Assembly: GCA_021815005.1 (NCBI GenBank)
Contig: JAKAHL010000005.1
Coordinates: 1-17,892, forward strand
Length of the DNA stretch: 17,892 bases
Direction: 5' to 3'
Source: Chloroflexota bacterium
Lineage (GTDB): Bacteria; Chloroflexota; Limnocylindria; Limnocylindrales; CSP1-4
Under the pieces are notes generated by a model. It saw only the letters and a program-made list of their open reading frames with translations. It was not told the origin of the DNA and did no database searches. The position numbers were made by a program, and so were the translations under genes. Below, piece by piece: positions 1-6,080 of the stretch (positions are counted from its first letter, which is position 1; each line of letters opens with the position of its first letter).

Positions 1-676
1 CGAACACGCCGTAGTAATAGCGGCCGTCGAGCGGGTGCCACACCGTCTGGCCCTGCGGACCAAGGTAGCCCGGGTCGGTGTCGGACCAGATGTACCAGTC
101 GCGATACGTCGGGTCGCCAGCCGCCGACGCCTTGAACCACGGGTTCTGGTCCGACGTGTGGTTCAGGACCAAGTCCAGGATCACCTTGACGCCGCGCTGG
201 TGGGCGGCGGCGACGAGCGCCCTGAAGTCGGCAAGGGTGCCGTAGTCGGGATCGATCGTGCGGTAGTCGATGACGTCGTAGCCGTGGTAGCTGGCCGCCT
301 TGAAGATGGGCATCAGCCACAGGCCGGACACGCCCAGATCGGTCGTGGAGGCCGCGTTGCCGTCATTGAGATAGGAGAGCCTCGAGGTCAGCCCGCGCAG
401 GTCGCCCACGCCGTCGCCGTTGCTGTCGGCGAAACTGCGCACGAACACCTCGTACCAGGCTCCGGCGTTCCAGGATCTGGCGACGGGCGTGACGGCCGGG
501 ACGCAGGCCGCGGCGGACGACGGCGCGGCGGCCGACGGCGCGGCGACTGGGGTCGACGGCCCGGGGACGCCGCTCGCCGTTTGCCCCGCGCCCGATGGCA
601 AGGCTGGCCCGCAGGCGCCAACCACCAGCGCGAGCGCTGCCGCCATGAGCCGAGACCGCCGCTGAAGCCCGCGCAC
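1..676 (-). CDS. Exported GH13 alpha-amylase family lipoprotein, N-terminal part
   Basis: The coding strand is the complement; translation starts at 676 and runs off the left edge after about 225 residues. The GTG start at 676-674 gives an arginine-rich N-region, a short hydrophobic stretch and a lipobox V-G-A-C with Cys22, so the product is probably a lipid-anchored surface protein. An ATG at 646 would leave no charged N-region. A TAGACT box six nt upstream also supports the GTG. Residues 23-65 form an Ala/Ser/Pro linker. The catalytic barrel follows: Y-E-V-F-V-R-S-F near 75-82, a calcium-loop-like D-S-N-G-D-G-V-G-D at 84-92, and GH13 region I, D168 to H173 (DLVLNH). The nucleophile and acid/base lie outside the window. 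Family knowledge predicts hydrolysis of alpha-1,4 glucans or maltodextrins. Exact specificity (alpha-amylase or alpha-glucosidase) is undetermined. Confidence 0.88.
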   Translation of the reverse strand, partial: MRGLQRRSRLMAAALALVVGACGPALPSGAGQTASGVPGPSTPVAAPSAAAPSSAAACVPAVTPVARSWNAGAWYEVFVRSFADSNGDGVGDLRGLTSRLSYLNDGNAASTTDLGVSGLWLMPIFKAASYHGYDVIDYRTIDPDYGTLADFRALVAAAHQRGVKVILDLVLNHTSDQNPWFKASAAGDPTYRDWYIWSDTDPGYLGPQGQTVWHPLDGRYYYGVF

Positions 677-682
677 CCCGCC

Positions 683-688
683 AGTCTA
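683..688 (-). promoter_or_regulatory. -10-like box TAGACT for the lipoprotein amylase
   Basis: On the minus strand TAGACT ends six nt before the GTG at 676, the spacing expected if transcription starts at the first codon. No Shine-Dalgarno fits in between. No convincing -35 is seen. Confidence 0.5.
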
Positions 689-703
689 GCGACGGCTTCC
701 GGC

Positions 704-709
704 TAAAAT
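704..709 (+). promoter_or_regulatory. -10-like box TAAAAT for the GH13 enzyme at 716
   Basis: TAAAAT (five of six matches to TATAAT) ends six nt before the ATG at 716, implying a leaderless transcript. It lies only 15 nt from the opposing box at 683-688. Confidence 0.55.
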
Positions 710-715
710 CCCGCG

Positions 716-2275
716 ATGCCGATCGACACGCCCGACTGGGTCCGCGACGCCGTCTTCTACCAGATCTTCCCGGACCGCTTCGCGCGCTCCGGACGCGTCC
801 CGGCGCCGGGCCCGCTGGAGCCGTGGGACACGCCCCCGACGCACCACGGGTACAAGGGCGGCGACCTCTACGGCGTGGCCGAGCACCTGCCGCACCTGGC
901 GGACCTGGGCGTCACCGCGATCTACCTCTGCCCGATCTTCGCCTCGGCCTCGAACCATCGCTACCACACCTACGACTACCTGGCGGTGGACCCGCTGCTG
1001 GGCGGCGACGCGGCGCTCCGGGAGCTGCTCGACGCGGCCCACGCCCGCGGCATGCGCGTGGTCCTCGACGGCGTGTTCAACCACACCGGGCGCGGCTTCT
1101 GGGCGTTCCACCACGTCCTGGAGAGCGGCGCGGCGTCACCCTACGCGGACTGGTTCCACTTCCACCCGGCGGCGCTCCACGGCAGGCGGCCCTTCCGCCC
1201 GTACCCCTGGCACGGCGACCACGACGAGTGGCCCGTGGACCCCGCCTTCGAGCCGGCCAGCGACGCCGCGGGCGACGACTCCTTCCGGCGTCTGGGCTAC
1301 CGAGCCTGGTGGGGTCTGCCCGCGCTGCCCAAGCTCAACACGGACAACCCCATCGTCCGCGAGTACCTCATGGGCGTGGCCGAGCACTGGCTGCGGTTCG
1401 GGATCGACGGCTGGCGCCTCGACGTTCCCATGGAGATCGGGACCCCGGGCTTCTGGGAGGAGTTCCGGACGCGGGTCCGGGCCGCGAACCCCGAGGCCTA
1501 CATCGTGGGGGAGATCTGGCACGAGGCCGCAGGCTGGCTCAAGGGCGACCGGTTCGACGCGGTCATGAACTACCCGCTCGCCTTCGCCATCCTCGGCTAT
1601 GCCGCCCAGGGGCATCTCGACCCCGTCATCGCGGGACGGCAGAACGAGTACCGCAACGGGACGGTCGTGCGCGACGGCGCGGGCTTCGGCCACGAGCTCG
1701 AGCGGCTCATGGGCCTCTACGACCCCGCCGTGACCCACGTGCAGCTCAACCTGCTCGACAGCCACGACTCGCCCCGGTTCCGGTCGCTCGCCGGCGGCGA
1801 TCTCGGGGCGTGGCGCATCGCCACGCTGCTGCTGGCGACGCTGCCGGGCGCGCCGTGCATCTACTACGGCGACGAGGTGGGGGTCGAGGGCGACCAGGAC
1901 CCGGACTGCCGGCGGTCGTTCCCGTGGGACGAGGACCGCTGGGACCGCGAGGGGCTGGCGTGGACCTCCGCCGTCATGCGGCTGCGCCGCGAGCTGCCGG
2001 CACTCCGCCGCGGGGCATTCCGGACCGCCGGAGCCGCCGGGCCCGCGCTCGGGTACGTGCGGTCGGGCGCCGACGGCGATCTGGCGGTGGTGGCCACGAA
2101 TGCGGGCGACGAGGCCGTGGCGCTGCGCCTGGTCGTGCCCGAGGCCGCCGGCCGGCGGCTGCAGCCGGTGCCGCTGCCCGGGTTGCAGGCGGCCGGGGCG
2201 GACGTCGCACCGGACGGCGCCGTCACGGTGACCGTGCCGCCCCGGTCGGGGATCGTGCTCCGGCCGGCCGGCTGA
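716..2275 (+). CDS. Cytoplasmic GH13 neopullulanase / maltogenic-amylase-like enzyme
   Basis: A 519-residue glycoside hydrolase family 13 protein without a signal peptide, so it should act on imported maltodextrins. All conserved regions are visible: region I D118 to H123 (DGVFNH), the nucleophile Asp236 in G-W-R-L-D-V, the acid/base Glu266 in V-G-E-I-W-H, and the transition-state Asp351 in D-S-H-D-S-P-R. The motif Y-Y-G-D-E-V-G-V followed by D-P-D-C-R-R is typical of the neopullulanase/cyclomaltodextrinase subgroup. The N-terminal starch-binding domain common in that subgroup is absent, because the barrel starts within the first 15 residues (W-V-R-D-A-V-F-Y-Q-I-F-P-D-R-F). A short beta-rich domain C closes the protein. 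The gene is divergent from a lipoprotein GH13, suggesting outside trimming followed by inside processing. Neopullulanase, cyclomaltodextrinase and alpha-glucosidase activities cannot be separated by eye. Confidence 0.93.
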   Translation: MPIDTPDWVRDAVFYQIFPDRFARSGRVPAPGPLEPWDTPPTHHGYKGGDLYGVAEHLPHLADLGVTAIYLCPIFASASNHRYHTYDYLAVDPLLGGDAALRELLDAAHARGMRVVLDGVFNHTGRGFWAFHHVLESGAASPYADWFHFHPAALHGRRPFRPYPWHGDHDEWPVDPAFEPASDAAGDDSFRRLGYRAWWGLPALPKLNTDNPIVREYLMGVAEHWLRFGIDGWRLDVPMEIGTPGFWEEFRTRVRAANPEAYIVGEIWHEAAGWLKGDRFDAVMNYPLAFAILGYAAQGHLDPVIAGRQNEYRNGTVVRDGAGFGHELERLMGLYDPAVTHVQLNLLDSHDSPRFRSLAGGDLGAWRIATLLLATLPGAPCIYYGDEVGVEGDQDPDCRRSFPWDEDRWDREGLAWTSAVMRLRRELPALRRGAFRTAGAAGPALGYVRSGADGDLAVVATNAGDEAVALRLVVPEAAGRRLQPVPLPGLQAAGADVAPDGAVTVTVPPRSGIVLRPAG

Positions 2276-2342
2276 CCGGCTGCCTGCCCGCCCGGGCGCC
2301 CGGCCGTCGCGACGGGCGGCCGCGCAGGGACGGGCCGTCGCG

Positions 2343-2348
2343 TATCCT
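2343..2348 (+). promoter_or_regulatory. -10-like box TATCCT for the gene at 2357
   Basis: TATCCT ends eight nt before the GTG start. The intervening sequence is pyrimidine-rich and holds no Shine-Dalgarno. It supports an independent, leaderless unit after the 81-nt gap from the GH13 gene. Confidence 0.45.
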
Positions 2349-2356
2349 CCTCGCTC

Positions 2357-3013
2357 GTGGCCGACCTTCCGTTCAACCTGCCCGATCCGCTGGCCCGGCG
2401 CCTCCGGGCGGCTGCCGATGCCGAGGGCAAGATCGTCCGGGCGCTCGAGGCGCTCGGACCTCTCGCCGGCCGTGACGTGGCGCTGGTGGGCGTGCCCGGC
2501 GGGCCGCTGCGGGACCGCCTGGCGGCCACGGGCCTCCGCCCGCACGACCTGGCCGCGTCCGAGCCCGCGCGGCTCGCCCTGCCCGATTCGAGCGTCGATG
2601 TCGTCATCGCCCCCTGGGGCGCCTTCGACGGCGCGAGCGCGGCCGACCTGCGCGAGGCGGACCGCGTGCTGCGGCCCGGAGGCCGCCTGCTCGTCGTCCA
2701 CGACTACGGGCGCGACGACGTGTCGTCGCTCGCGGACGCCGCCGCCCCGCAGTACCGCGAGTGGAGCCACCGCATGGGTCCCTTCCTGCGTGGCGGCGGG
2801 TTCCGGATCCGGGTCCTGCACTGCTTCTGGACGTTCCCGTCGGTGGAGGACGGGCAGGCGTTCCTGGCCGAGGCCTTCGGCGAGCGGGGTGCGGCGGTGG
2901 GCGCCGCGATGAGGCGGCCGCGGCTGTCCTGGAACGTCGCCGTCTACCACCGCTGGCGAGGCGGCACCGCGCCCGAGGGCGCGACCCCCGCTGGGGACGG
3001 CGACCCGGCCTGA
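2357..3013 (+). CDS. SAM-dependent methyltransferase-like protein (degenerate class I)
   Basis: A 218-residue soluble protein with a GTG start placed by the upstream -10 box. The middle resembles the second half of a class I methyltransferase: a strand and turn L-P-D-S-S-V-D-V-V-I-A-P-W near residues 75-87, then the helix R-E-A-D-R-V-L-R-P-G-G-R-L-L-V-V-H-D-Y, the usual motif around beta strands 4 and 5. The nucleotide-binding loop that should read D/E-x-G-x-G-x-G is replaced by V-A-L-V-G-V-P-G-G-P, and no acidic residue for the SAM ribose is obvious. It may therefore be a weak or inactive methyltransferase relative, or a paralogue with altered binding. The C-terminal 80 residues are not recognisable, apart from an aromatic-rich stretch (H-C-F-W-T-F). 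Substrate unknown. Confidence 0.7.
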   Translation: MADLPFNLPDPLARRLRAAADAEGKIVRALEALGPLAGRDVALVGVPGGPLRDRLAATGLRPHDLAASEPARLALPDSSVDVVIAPWGAFDGASAADLREADRVLRPGGRLLVVHDYGRDDVSSLADAAAPQYREWSHRMGPFLRGGGFRIRVLHCFWTFPSVEDGQAFLAEAFGERGAAVGAAMRRPRLSWNVAVYHRWRGGTAPEGATPAGDGDPA

Positions 3014-3024
3014 CCGGTGCCTGC

Positions 3025-3030
3025 TACGCT
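3025..3030 (+). promoter_or_regulatory. -10-like box TACGCT for the gene at 3037
   Basis: TACGCT ends six nt before the ATG at 3037, immediately past the stop of the preceding gene. It is part of the recurring GC-TANNCT-CG pattern and predicts a leaderless message. Confidence 0.5.
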
Positions 3031-3036
3031 CGACCC

Positions 3037-3435
3037 ATGAGCCCCAGCCAGCGCCCCGTCCGCCACCGAGCGTCCGGTGCCGGGGCGGCGTCGGCTCGGC
3101 GCGGACCCAGCCTCGGGCCCGTGCGCGTCACGCCCGCCCGCGTGTTCCTCGCCATCGCCCTCGTCGGCGGGCTGGCGTTCGTCGCGTGGTCGCTCGTCGC
3201 CCGCGACGCCAATCAGGTGCCGATGATGGCGACCGGGTTCGCGGTCCTGGGGATCGTGATGGGCATCGTGGCGATCGCGTCCGTGGGCCGGATCGTCAGC
3301 GCCGGCCGCGAGGGCCGAGACGGCCTCGCCGTGCTGACGGCCCTGGTGGGCGGGCTGGCCGCCGCCGCCGCCATGCTGCTGCTGGCCGGGGCCGCCATCC
3401 TGAGCCTCATCTGGAGCGGCACCAAGTCCGGCTGA
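3037..3435 (+). CDS. Small polytopic membrane protein, unknown function
   Basis: A 132-residue protein whose ATG is chosen because a TACGCT box ends six nt upstream; longer in-frame starts would run into the preceding gene. The first 28 residues are basic and Ser/Ala-rich, probably cytoplasmic. Three hydrophobic segments follow: about 31-50 (V-F-L-A-I-A-L-V-G-G-L), about 60-82 (M-A-T-G-F-A-V-L-G-I-V-M) and about 98-126 (L-T-A-L-V-G-G-L through A-A-I-L-S-L-I-W). A charged loop R-I-V-S-A-G-R-E-G-R-D-G separates the last two. No cysteine, histidine or acidic residue lies in the membrane segments, so nothing suggests a transporter or enzyme site. I do not recognise the family. It precedes the tRNA-Glu gene but has its own promoter-like box. 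Confidence 0.75.
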   Translation: MSPSQRPVRHRASGAGAASARRGPSLGPVRVTPARVFLAIALVGGLAFVAWSLVARDANQVPMMATGFAVLGIVMGIVAIASVGRIVSAGREGRDGLAVLTALVGGLAAAAAMLLLAGAAILSLIWSGTKSG

Positions 3436-3525
3436 CGTTGTCGGTCGGCTCGCCGCCTCGCCCGGCTCGGCGCGCCCCCGCCCGCACCGGCTGGCGACCG
3501 ACCGGGGCCGGCTCGGCCCGTTTGC

Positions 3526-3531
3526 TACACT
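3526..3531 (+). promoter_or_regulatory. -10-like box TACACT for tRNA-Glu
   Basis: TACACT, preceded by GC, ends 24 nt before the tRNA. A start about seven nt downstream would leave a leader of about 18 nt for RNase P to remove. A GC-rich discriminator (CGCCC) follows, as seen at stable-RNA promoters under stringent control. Confidence 0.5.
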
Positions 3532-3555
3532 CGCCCGGCCCTCCGGGGCTGTCGT

Positions 3556-3632
3556 GCCCCCATCGTCTAGAGGCCTAGGACGCCGCCCTTTCAAGGCGGA
3601 GATCACCGGTTCGAATCCGGTTGGGGGTACCA
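3556..3632 (+). tRNA. tRNA-Glu (anticodon UUC), CCA encoded
   Basis: A full cloverleaf can be drawn. The acceptor arm is 3556-3562 paired with 3622-3628 (six Watson-Crick pairs and one G-U). The D arm reads GTCTAGAGGCCTAGGA, as in other bacterial tRNA-Glu. The anticodon stem CCGCC/GGCGG encloses loop CTTTCAA with anticodon TTC at 3590-3592. The T arm is ACCGG/CCGGT around TTCGAAT. The discriminator is A3629 and CCA is encoded at 3630-3632. It charges glutamate for GAA/GAG codons. Confidence 0.97.
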
Positions 3633-3750
3633 GGCCGTCGGGAGGCCCACGACCGCCCGCCAGGCTCCCCGTCGCGCCGCGGGAACCGCCCCCGGCTCCC
3701 CATCGCGCCCAGCCCCCGCGCCGTCGCCCCGCCTGCGTCATCCTTGCGCC
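3633..3750. other. Intergenic stretch after tRNA-Glu, weak promoter-like box at its end
   Basis: This 118-nt GC-rich, C-heavy stretch contains no convincing terminator: there is no strong stem followed by a T run. At 3739-3744 CATCCT, a degraded version of the recurring -10 box, ends six nt before the GTG at 3751. Nothing else is seen. Confidence 0.3.
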
Positions 3751-4707
3751 GTGGCCATCGTCCCGCTCGAGTCTCGGCATGTGGCGGCCGCCGCGCGCCT
3801 CGTCGCCGACGGCGTGGCACAGCTCCGTCGCCACGTCCCGGCGCTCCCGGACGCGTGGGAGGACCCCGCAACGGTCGCGCGGTCCGTCGCCCGGCTGGTG
3901 GACCGAGGCGCCGGGCTGGCGGTCGAGGACGACGGCGAGCTCGTGGCGTTCCAGGCGGCGATCACGCTCGACGGGCACGGCGGGCGATGGGCCTACACGC
4001 CCGACATCGGGCACGCTGCGCCCGGCCCGCTGGGCGCCCGCCTCCGGGAGCGGCTGTACGCGGAGCTGGCCGTCGGGTGGCTCGCGGCCGCCTGTCCGGA
4101 GCACGCCATCACCATTCCGGCCCAGGACGTCGAGACGCAGCAGGCGATGGCACGGCTGGGCTTCGGCCAGTACGTCATCGACCTGGTCGGCCGGCTCGAG
4201 CCCATCGATGCCGGGCCGCTGCCCGACGGCATCACGGTGCGGCGCGCCGGCGCTGCCGATGCCGCGGCCGTGGCCGAGCTGGACGCCGCCCTGCGGCGCC
4301 ACCTCCAGACATCGCCGATCTTCCTGCGCCTCGGGCCGGCCCCCTCGCCCGAGGTCGCCCGTCGCGATTTGGGGGACCCGGCCATCGCCACCATGCTCGC
4401 GGAGCGCGACGGGCGAGCGGTGGGCTATCTCCGCATCGGCCCGTGCGCGCAGGACGTGGCCATGGTGGTCCGCGACGCGTCCACGGCGAGCGTGACGGCG
4501 GCCTTCACGCGCGAGGAGCTGCGGGGCGCCGGCGTGGCGTCCCACCTGCTCGACGCCGGGCTCGCATGGGCCCGCGCGGCAGGATATGCCCGCTGGGCGG
4601 TGGACCACGAGTCGGCGAACCGACTGGCGGGGCGGTTCTGGGCGCGGCACGCCACCCCGGCCGCAGTGTCCATGCTGCGACGGCTCCCGCCCGGGCTGGT
4701 GCCCTGA
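3751..4707 (+). CDS. Two-domain GNAT acetyltransferase
   Basis: A 318-residue protein whose two halves both resemble the Gcn5-related N-acetyltransferase fold. The C-terminal half carries the acetyl-CoA loop R258-G-A-G-V-A263 in E-E-L-R-G-A-G-V-A-S-H-L-L, then W-A-V-D-H-E-S-A-N-R-L-A-G-R-F-W-A-R, the strand and helix that usually contain the N-x-x-A/G-x-x-F/Y motif of the family. The N-terminal half (residues 1-150) starts I-V-P-L-E-S-R-H-V-A-A-A-A-R-L-V and contains P-A-Q-D-V-E-T-Q-Q-A-M-A-R-L-G-F, a GNAT-like end motif, but has no clear acetyl-CoA loop and is probably a non-catalytic repeat. The start is GTG; a weak box lies six nt upstream. Substrate unknown: amine, antibiotic or protein N-terminus are all possible. 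Confidence 0.85.
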   Translation: MAIVPLESRHVAAAARLVADGVAQLRRHVPALPDAWEDPATVARSVARLVDRGAGLAVEDDGELVAFQAAITLDGHGGRWAYTPDIGHAAPGPLGARLRERLYAELAVGWLAAACPEHAITIPAQDVETQQAMARLGFGQYVIDLVGRLEPIDAGPLPDGITVRRAGAADAAAVAELDAALRRHLQTSPIFLRLGPAPSPEVARRDLGDPAIATMLAERDGRAVGYLRIGPCAQDVAMVVRDASTASVTAAFTREELRGAGVASHLLDAGLAWARAAGYARWAVDHESANRLAGRFWARHATPAAVSMLRRLPPGLVP

Positions 4708-4772
4708 CGGAGCGGATCCTCGGTGCGCCAGGCGTCCGCTCCAGTCCGCGTTCCGCCCGCCGCCCGGGCTGG

Positions 4773-4778
4773 TATGCT
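4773..4778 (+). promoter_or_regulatory. -10-like box TATGCT for the gene at 4787
   Basis: TATGCT preceded by CTGG ends eight nt before the ATG at 4787. The spacing supports this ATG over the in-frame ATG at 4796. No -35 of TTGACA type is seen. Confidence 0.5.
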
Positions 4779-4786
4779 CGCGGGCG

Positions 4787-5140
4787 ATGGAGATCATGGG
4801 CGTGGCGATCCGCACGATCGTCAGCGACAACATCGCCAAGCGCTGTGACGGCTGCCGTGAGGTCATCACCGGGACGCCCTGGCGCGTGAGCCTGCTCGAC
4901 GTCGCGGCGCCCGAGGCGCCCGCCGGCTGGGCGGAGGCCGCGCCCGTCAACCCCGGACCCCACCAGTTCCACGGCGACCCAGCCTGCGTTCGCCGCTGGA
5001 TGGCCGAACACGGCTACCGCCTCTGCCGTCGGGGCGAGGTGCGCGAGATCATGCGCCCGGTGGCGCTGCCGACGGACCCGCCGTCCTACGGCCTCTGCGA
5101 CGGCCTCCATCGCGACGACCACGAGTTCGTCCCGGCCTGA
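4787..5140 (+). CDS. 117-residue Cys/His protein, probable treble-clef zinc binder
   Basis: The ATG at 4787 is chosen from the upstream TATGCT box; an upstream in-frame extension would overlap the GNAT gene. Cys20 and Cys23 form a C-D-G-C knuckle, and His62 and Cys67 lie in F-H-G-D-P-A-C-V-R-R-W at the start of a helix, the layout of a treble-clef or LIM-like zinc site. Cys80 and Cys104 are further candidates. Between the halves is a strand pair (I-T-G-T-P-W-R-V-S-L-L-D-V) typical of such folds. No catalytic motif is seen and I do not recognise the family. The protein is acidic towards its end (R-D-D-H-E-F). A structural or DNA/protein-binding role is a guess. Confidence 0.72.
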   Translation: MEIMGVAIRTIVSDNIAKRCDGCREVITGTPWRVSLLDVAAPEAPAGWAEAAPVNPGPHQFHGDPACVRRWMAEHGYRLCRRGEVREIMRPVALPTDPPSYGLCDGLHRDDHEFVPA

Positions 5141-5186
5141 CCCCCGGCTCGTCGTCGGCAGGCGCCATCCCGTTCCGCCCCGGTGG

Positions 5187-5192
5187 TACACT
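5187..5192 (+). promoter_or_regulatory. -10-like box TACACT upstream of the HTH-regulator cluster
   Basis: CGGTGGTACACT is nearly the same as CGGTGGTACGCT at 13403-13414, including the downstream GCGCCC. A start near 5199 would give a leader of about 80 nt before the GTG at 5280. Confidence 0.5.
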
Positions 5193-5217
5193 CGCGCCCG
5201 TTGGCCGGGCTTCGGTT

Positions 5218-5241
5218 CCTAGATTTGCCTATCTTCTGAGG
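5218..5241 (+). promoter_or_regulatory. Imperfect inverted repeat in the regulator leader
   Basis: CCT-AGA (5218-5223) can pair with TCT-G-AGG (5235-5241) with one bulged G, around an AT-rich loop. It is the most AT-rich spot of this neighbourhood and could be an operator for the HTH protein or an RNA hairpin. The repeat is short and may be chance. Confidence 0.2.
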
Positions 5242-5268
5242 ACCTTGGCGGCGCATGGACGATTCCAT

Positions 5269-5276
5269 GGGGAGGG
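5269..5276 (+). promoter_or_regulatory. Shine-Dalgarno GGGGAGGG for the HTH regulator
   Basis: A strong purine site ends three nt before the GTG at 5280, slightly close but supporting that start. It contrasts with the many genes here that have no ribosome site. Confidence 0.55.
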
Positions 5277-5279
5277 CCT

Positions 5280-6080
5280 GTGACATCTGACCCGCCTCCG
5301 ACCAGCCGCCCCCAGCCGGAGCGCCTTGCCCTGGGCGCCGCGAGTCGCCTGCTGGGCGTGGACCCGGACACGCTCCGCCGGTGGGCCGACGAGGGCCGCG
5401 TGCCCGCCTTCACGACGCCGGGCGGCCACCGCCGCTTCGAGCGATCGGCGCTGGAGCGCCTGGTCGAGGCGCGGCGAGCCGGGCCGGATGGCGGTCTCGC
5501 CCCGCTGGGCGCCGACCCCGGCCGCCTGTCGGCCGCGTACCGCCGGCGCTACAGCGAGGAGCACAGCCTGGTGCCGGACCCCCGCGCCCGAGTGCCGGCG
5601 TCGGATCGGGCGACCTTCCGCGAGATGGGTCGCCAACTGGTTGACGCACTGGTGCGCCACCTCGACGAGACGGGCCCGGAGCGGGCGCTGGCGGAGCGCG
5701 ACGCGACGGACCTCGCCCTGCGCCTGGGCGAGCGGCTGGCGAACTACGGCGTGCCGCTGGCGGACGGCGTGTCCATGTTCGTCTCGGCAAGGCGGCCGTT
5801 CCTCGCGGAACTGAGCGTGGTGGCCCGCCGACGCGGGGTGGAGGCAAGCCGCGTGGGGGACCTGTACGACGCCGCCACGTGGCTTCTGGACCGCCTTCTG
5901 CTCGCGTTTGTGGCGGGCCACGACGCCGCCTCCCGAGCGGCGGGCGCACAGCGGCTCCAGATCGGTGACGCCGTCTCCGTGCCGGAGGACGAGGCAGGTA
6001 TCGCGACCGTGACCGCTGCCGGCTCGGTGCCGACGGGGACGTCAGGGCCGCACCAGGGGAGGTCCGCACGCCGACCATGA
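5280..6080 (+). CDS. BldC/MerR-type HTH regulator with C-terminal helical sensor-like domain
   Basis: A 266-residue protein. Residues about 16-68 are a winged helix of the BldC/excisionase/MerR type: L-G-A-A-S-R-L-L-G-V, then D-T-L-R-R-W-A-D-E-G-R-V-P, then the wing T-T-P-G-G-H-R-R-F. Residues about 105-225 are an all-helical domain (R-A-T-F-R-E-M-G-R-Q-L-V, later D-G-V-S-M-F-V-S-A-R-R-P-F-L) that looks like the RsbR/RsbRD N-terminal four-helix sensor of stressosome proteins; this likeness is from memory and tentative. The last 35 residues are low-complexity. No metal-binding cysteines are present, so a metal-sensing MerR role is unlikely. The stop overlaps the ATG of the membrane gene (ATGA at 6077-6080), suggesting translational coupling. 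It may regulate its own operon through the leader. Confidence 0.82.
   Translation: MTSDPPPTSRPQPERLALGAASRLLGVDPDTLRRWADEGRVPAFTTPGGHRRFERSALERLVEARRAGPDGGLAPLGADPGRLSAAYRRRYSEEHSLVPDPRARVPASDRATFREMGRQLVDALVRHLDETGPERALAERDATDLALRLGERLANYGVPLADGVSMFVSARRPFLAELSVVARRRGVEASRVGDLYDAATWLLDRLLLAFVAGHDAASRAAGAQRLQIGDAVSVPEDEAGIATVTAAGSVPTGTSGPHQGRSARRP

Noticed and set aside
519..545. Direct repeat GACGGCGCGGCG (519-530 and 534-545) as a possible mobile or regulatory repeat
   Set aside because: It lies in the coding region for the Ala/Ser/Pro linker and is explained by low-complexity codons.
1136..2950. A minus-strand open frame of about 600 codons across the GH13 and methyltransferase-like genes
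   Set aside because: It spans two well-supported plus-strand genes and an intergenic gap, with biased Arg/Gly/Pro/His composition and no motifs.
3556..3632. tRNA-Glu as an integration site for a mobile element
   Set aside because: No integrase, direct repeat of the tRNA 3' end or foreign gene block is seen downstream.
2944..4950. A minus-strand open frame of about 670 codons across several genes and tRNA-Glu
   Set aside because: It reads through the tRNA and several supported plus-strand genes and has no recognisable domain.
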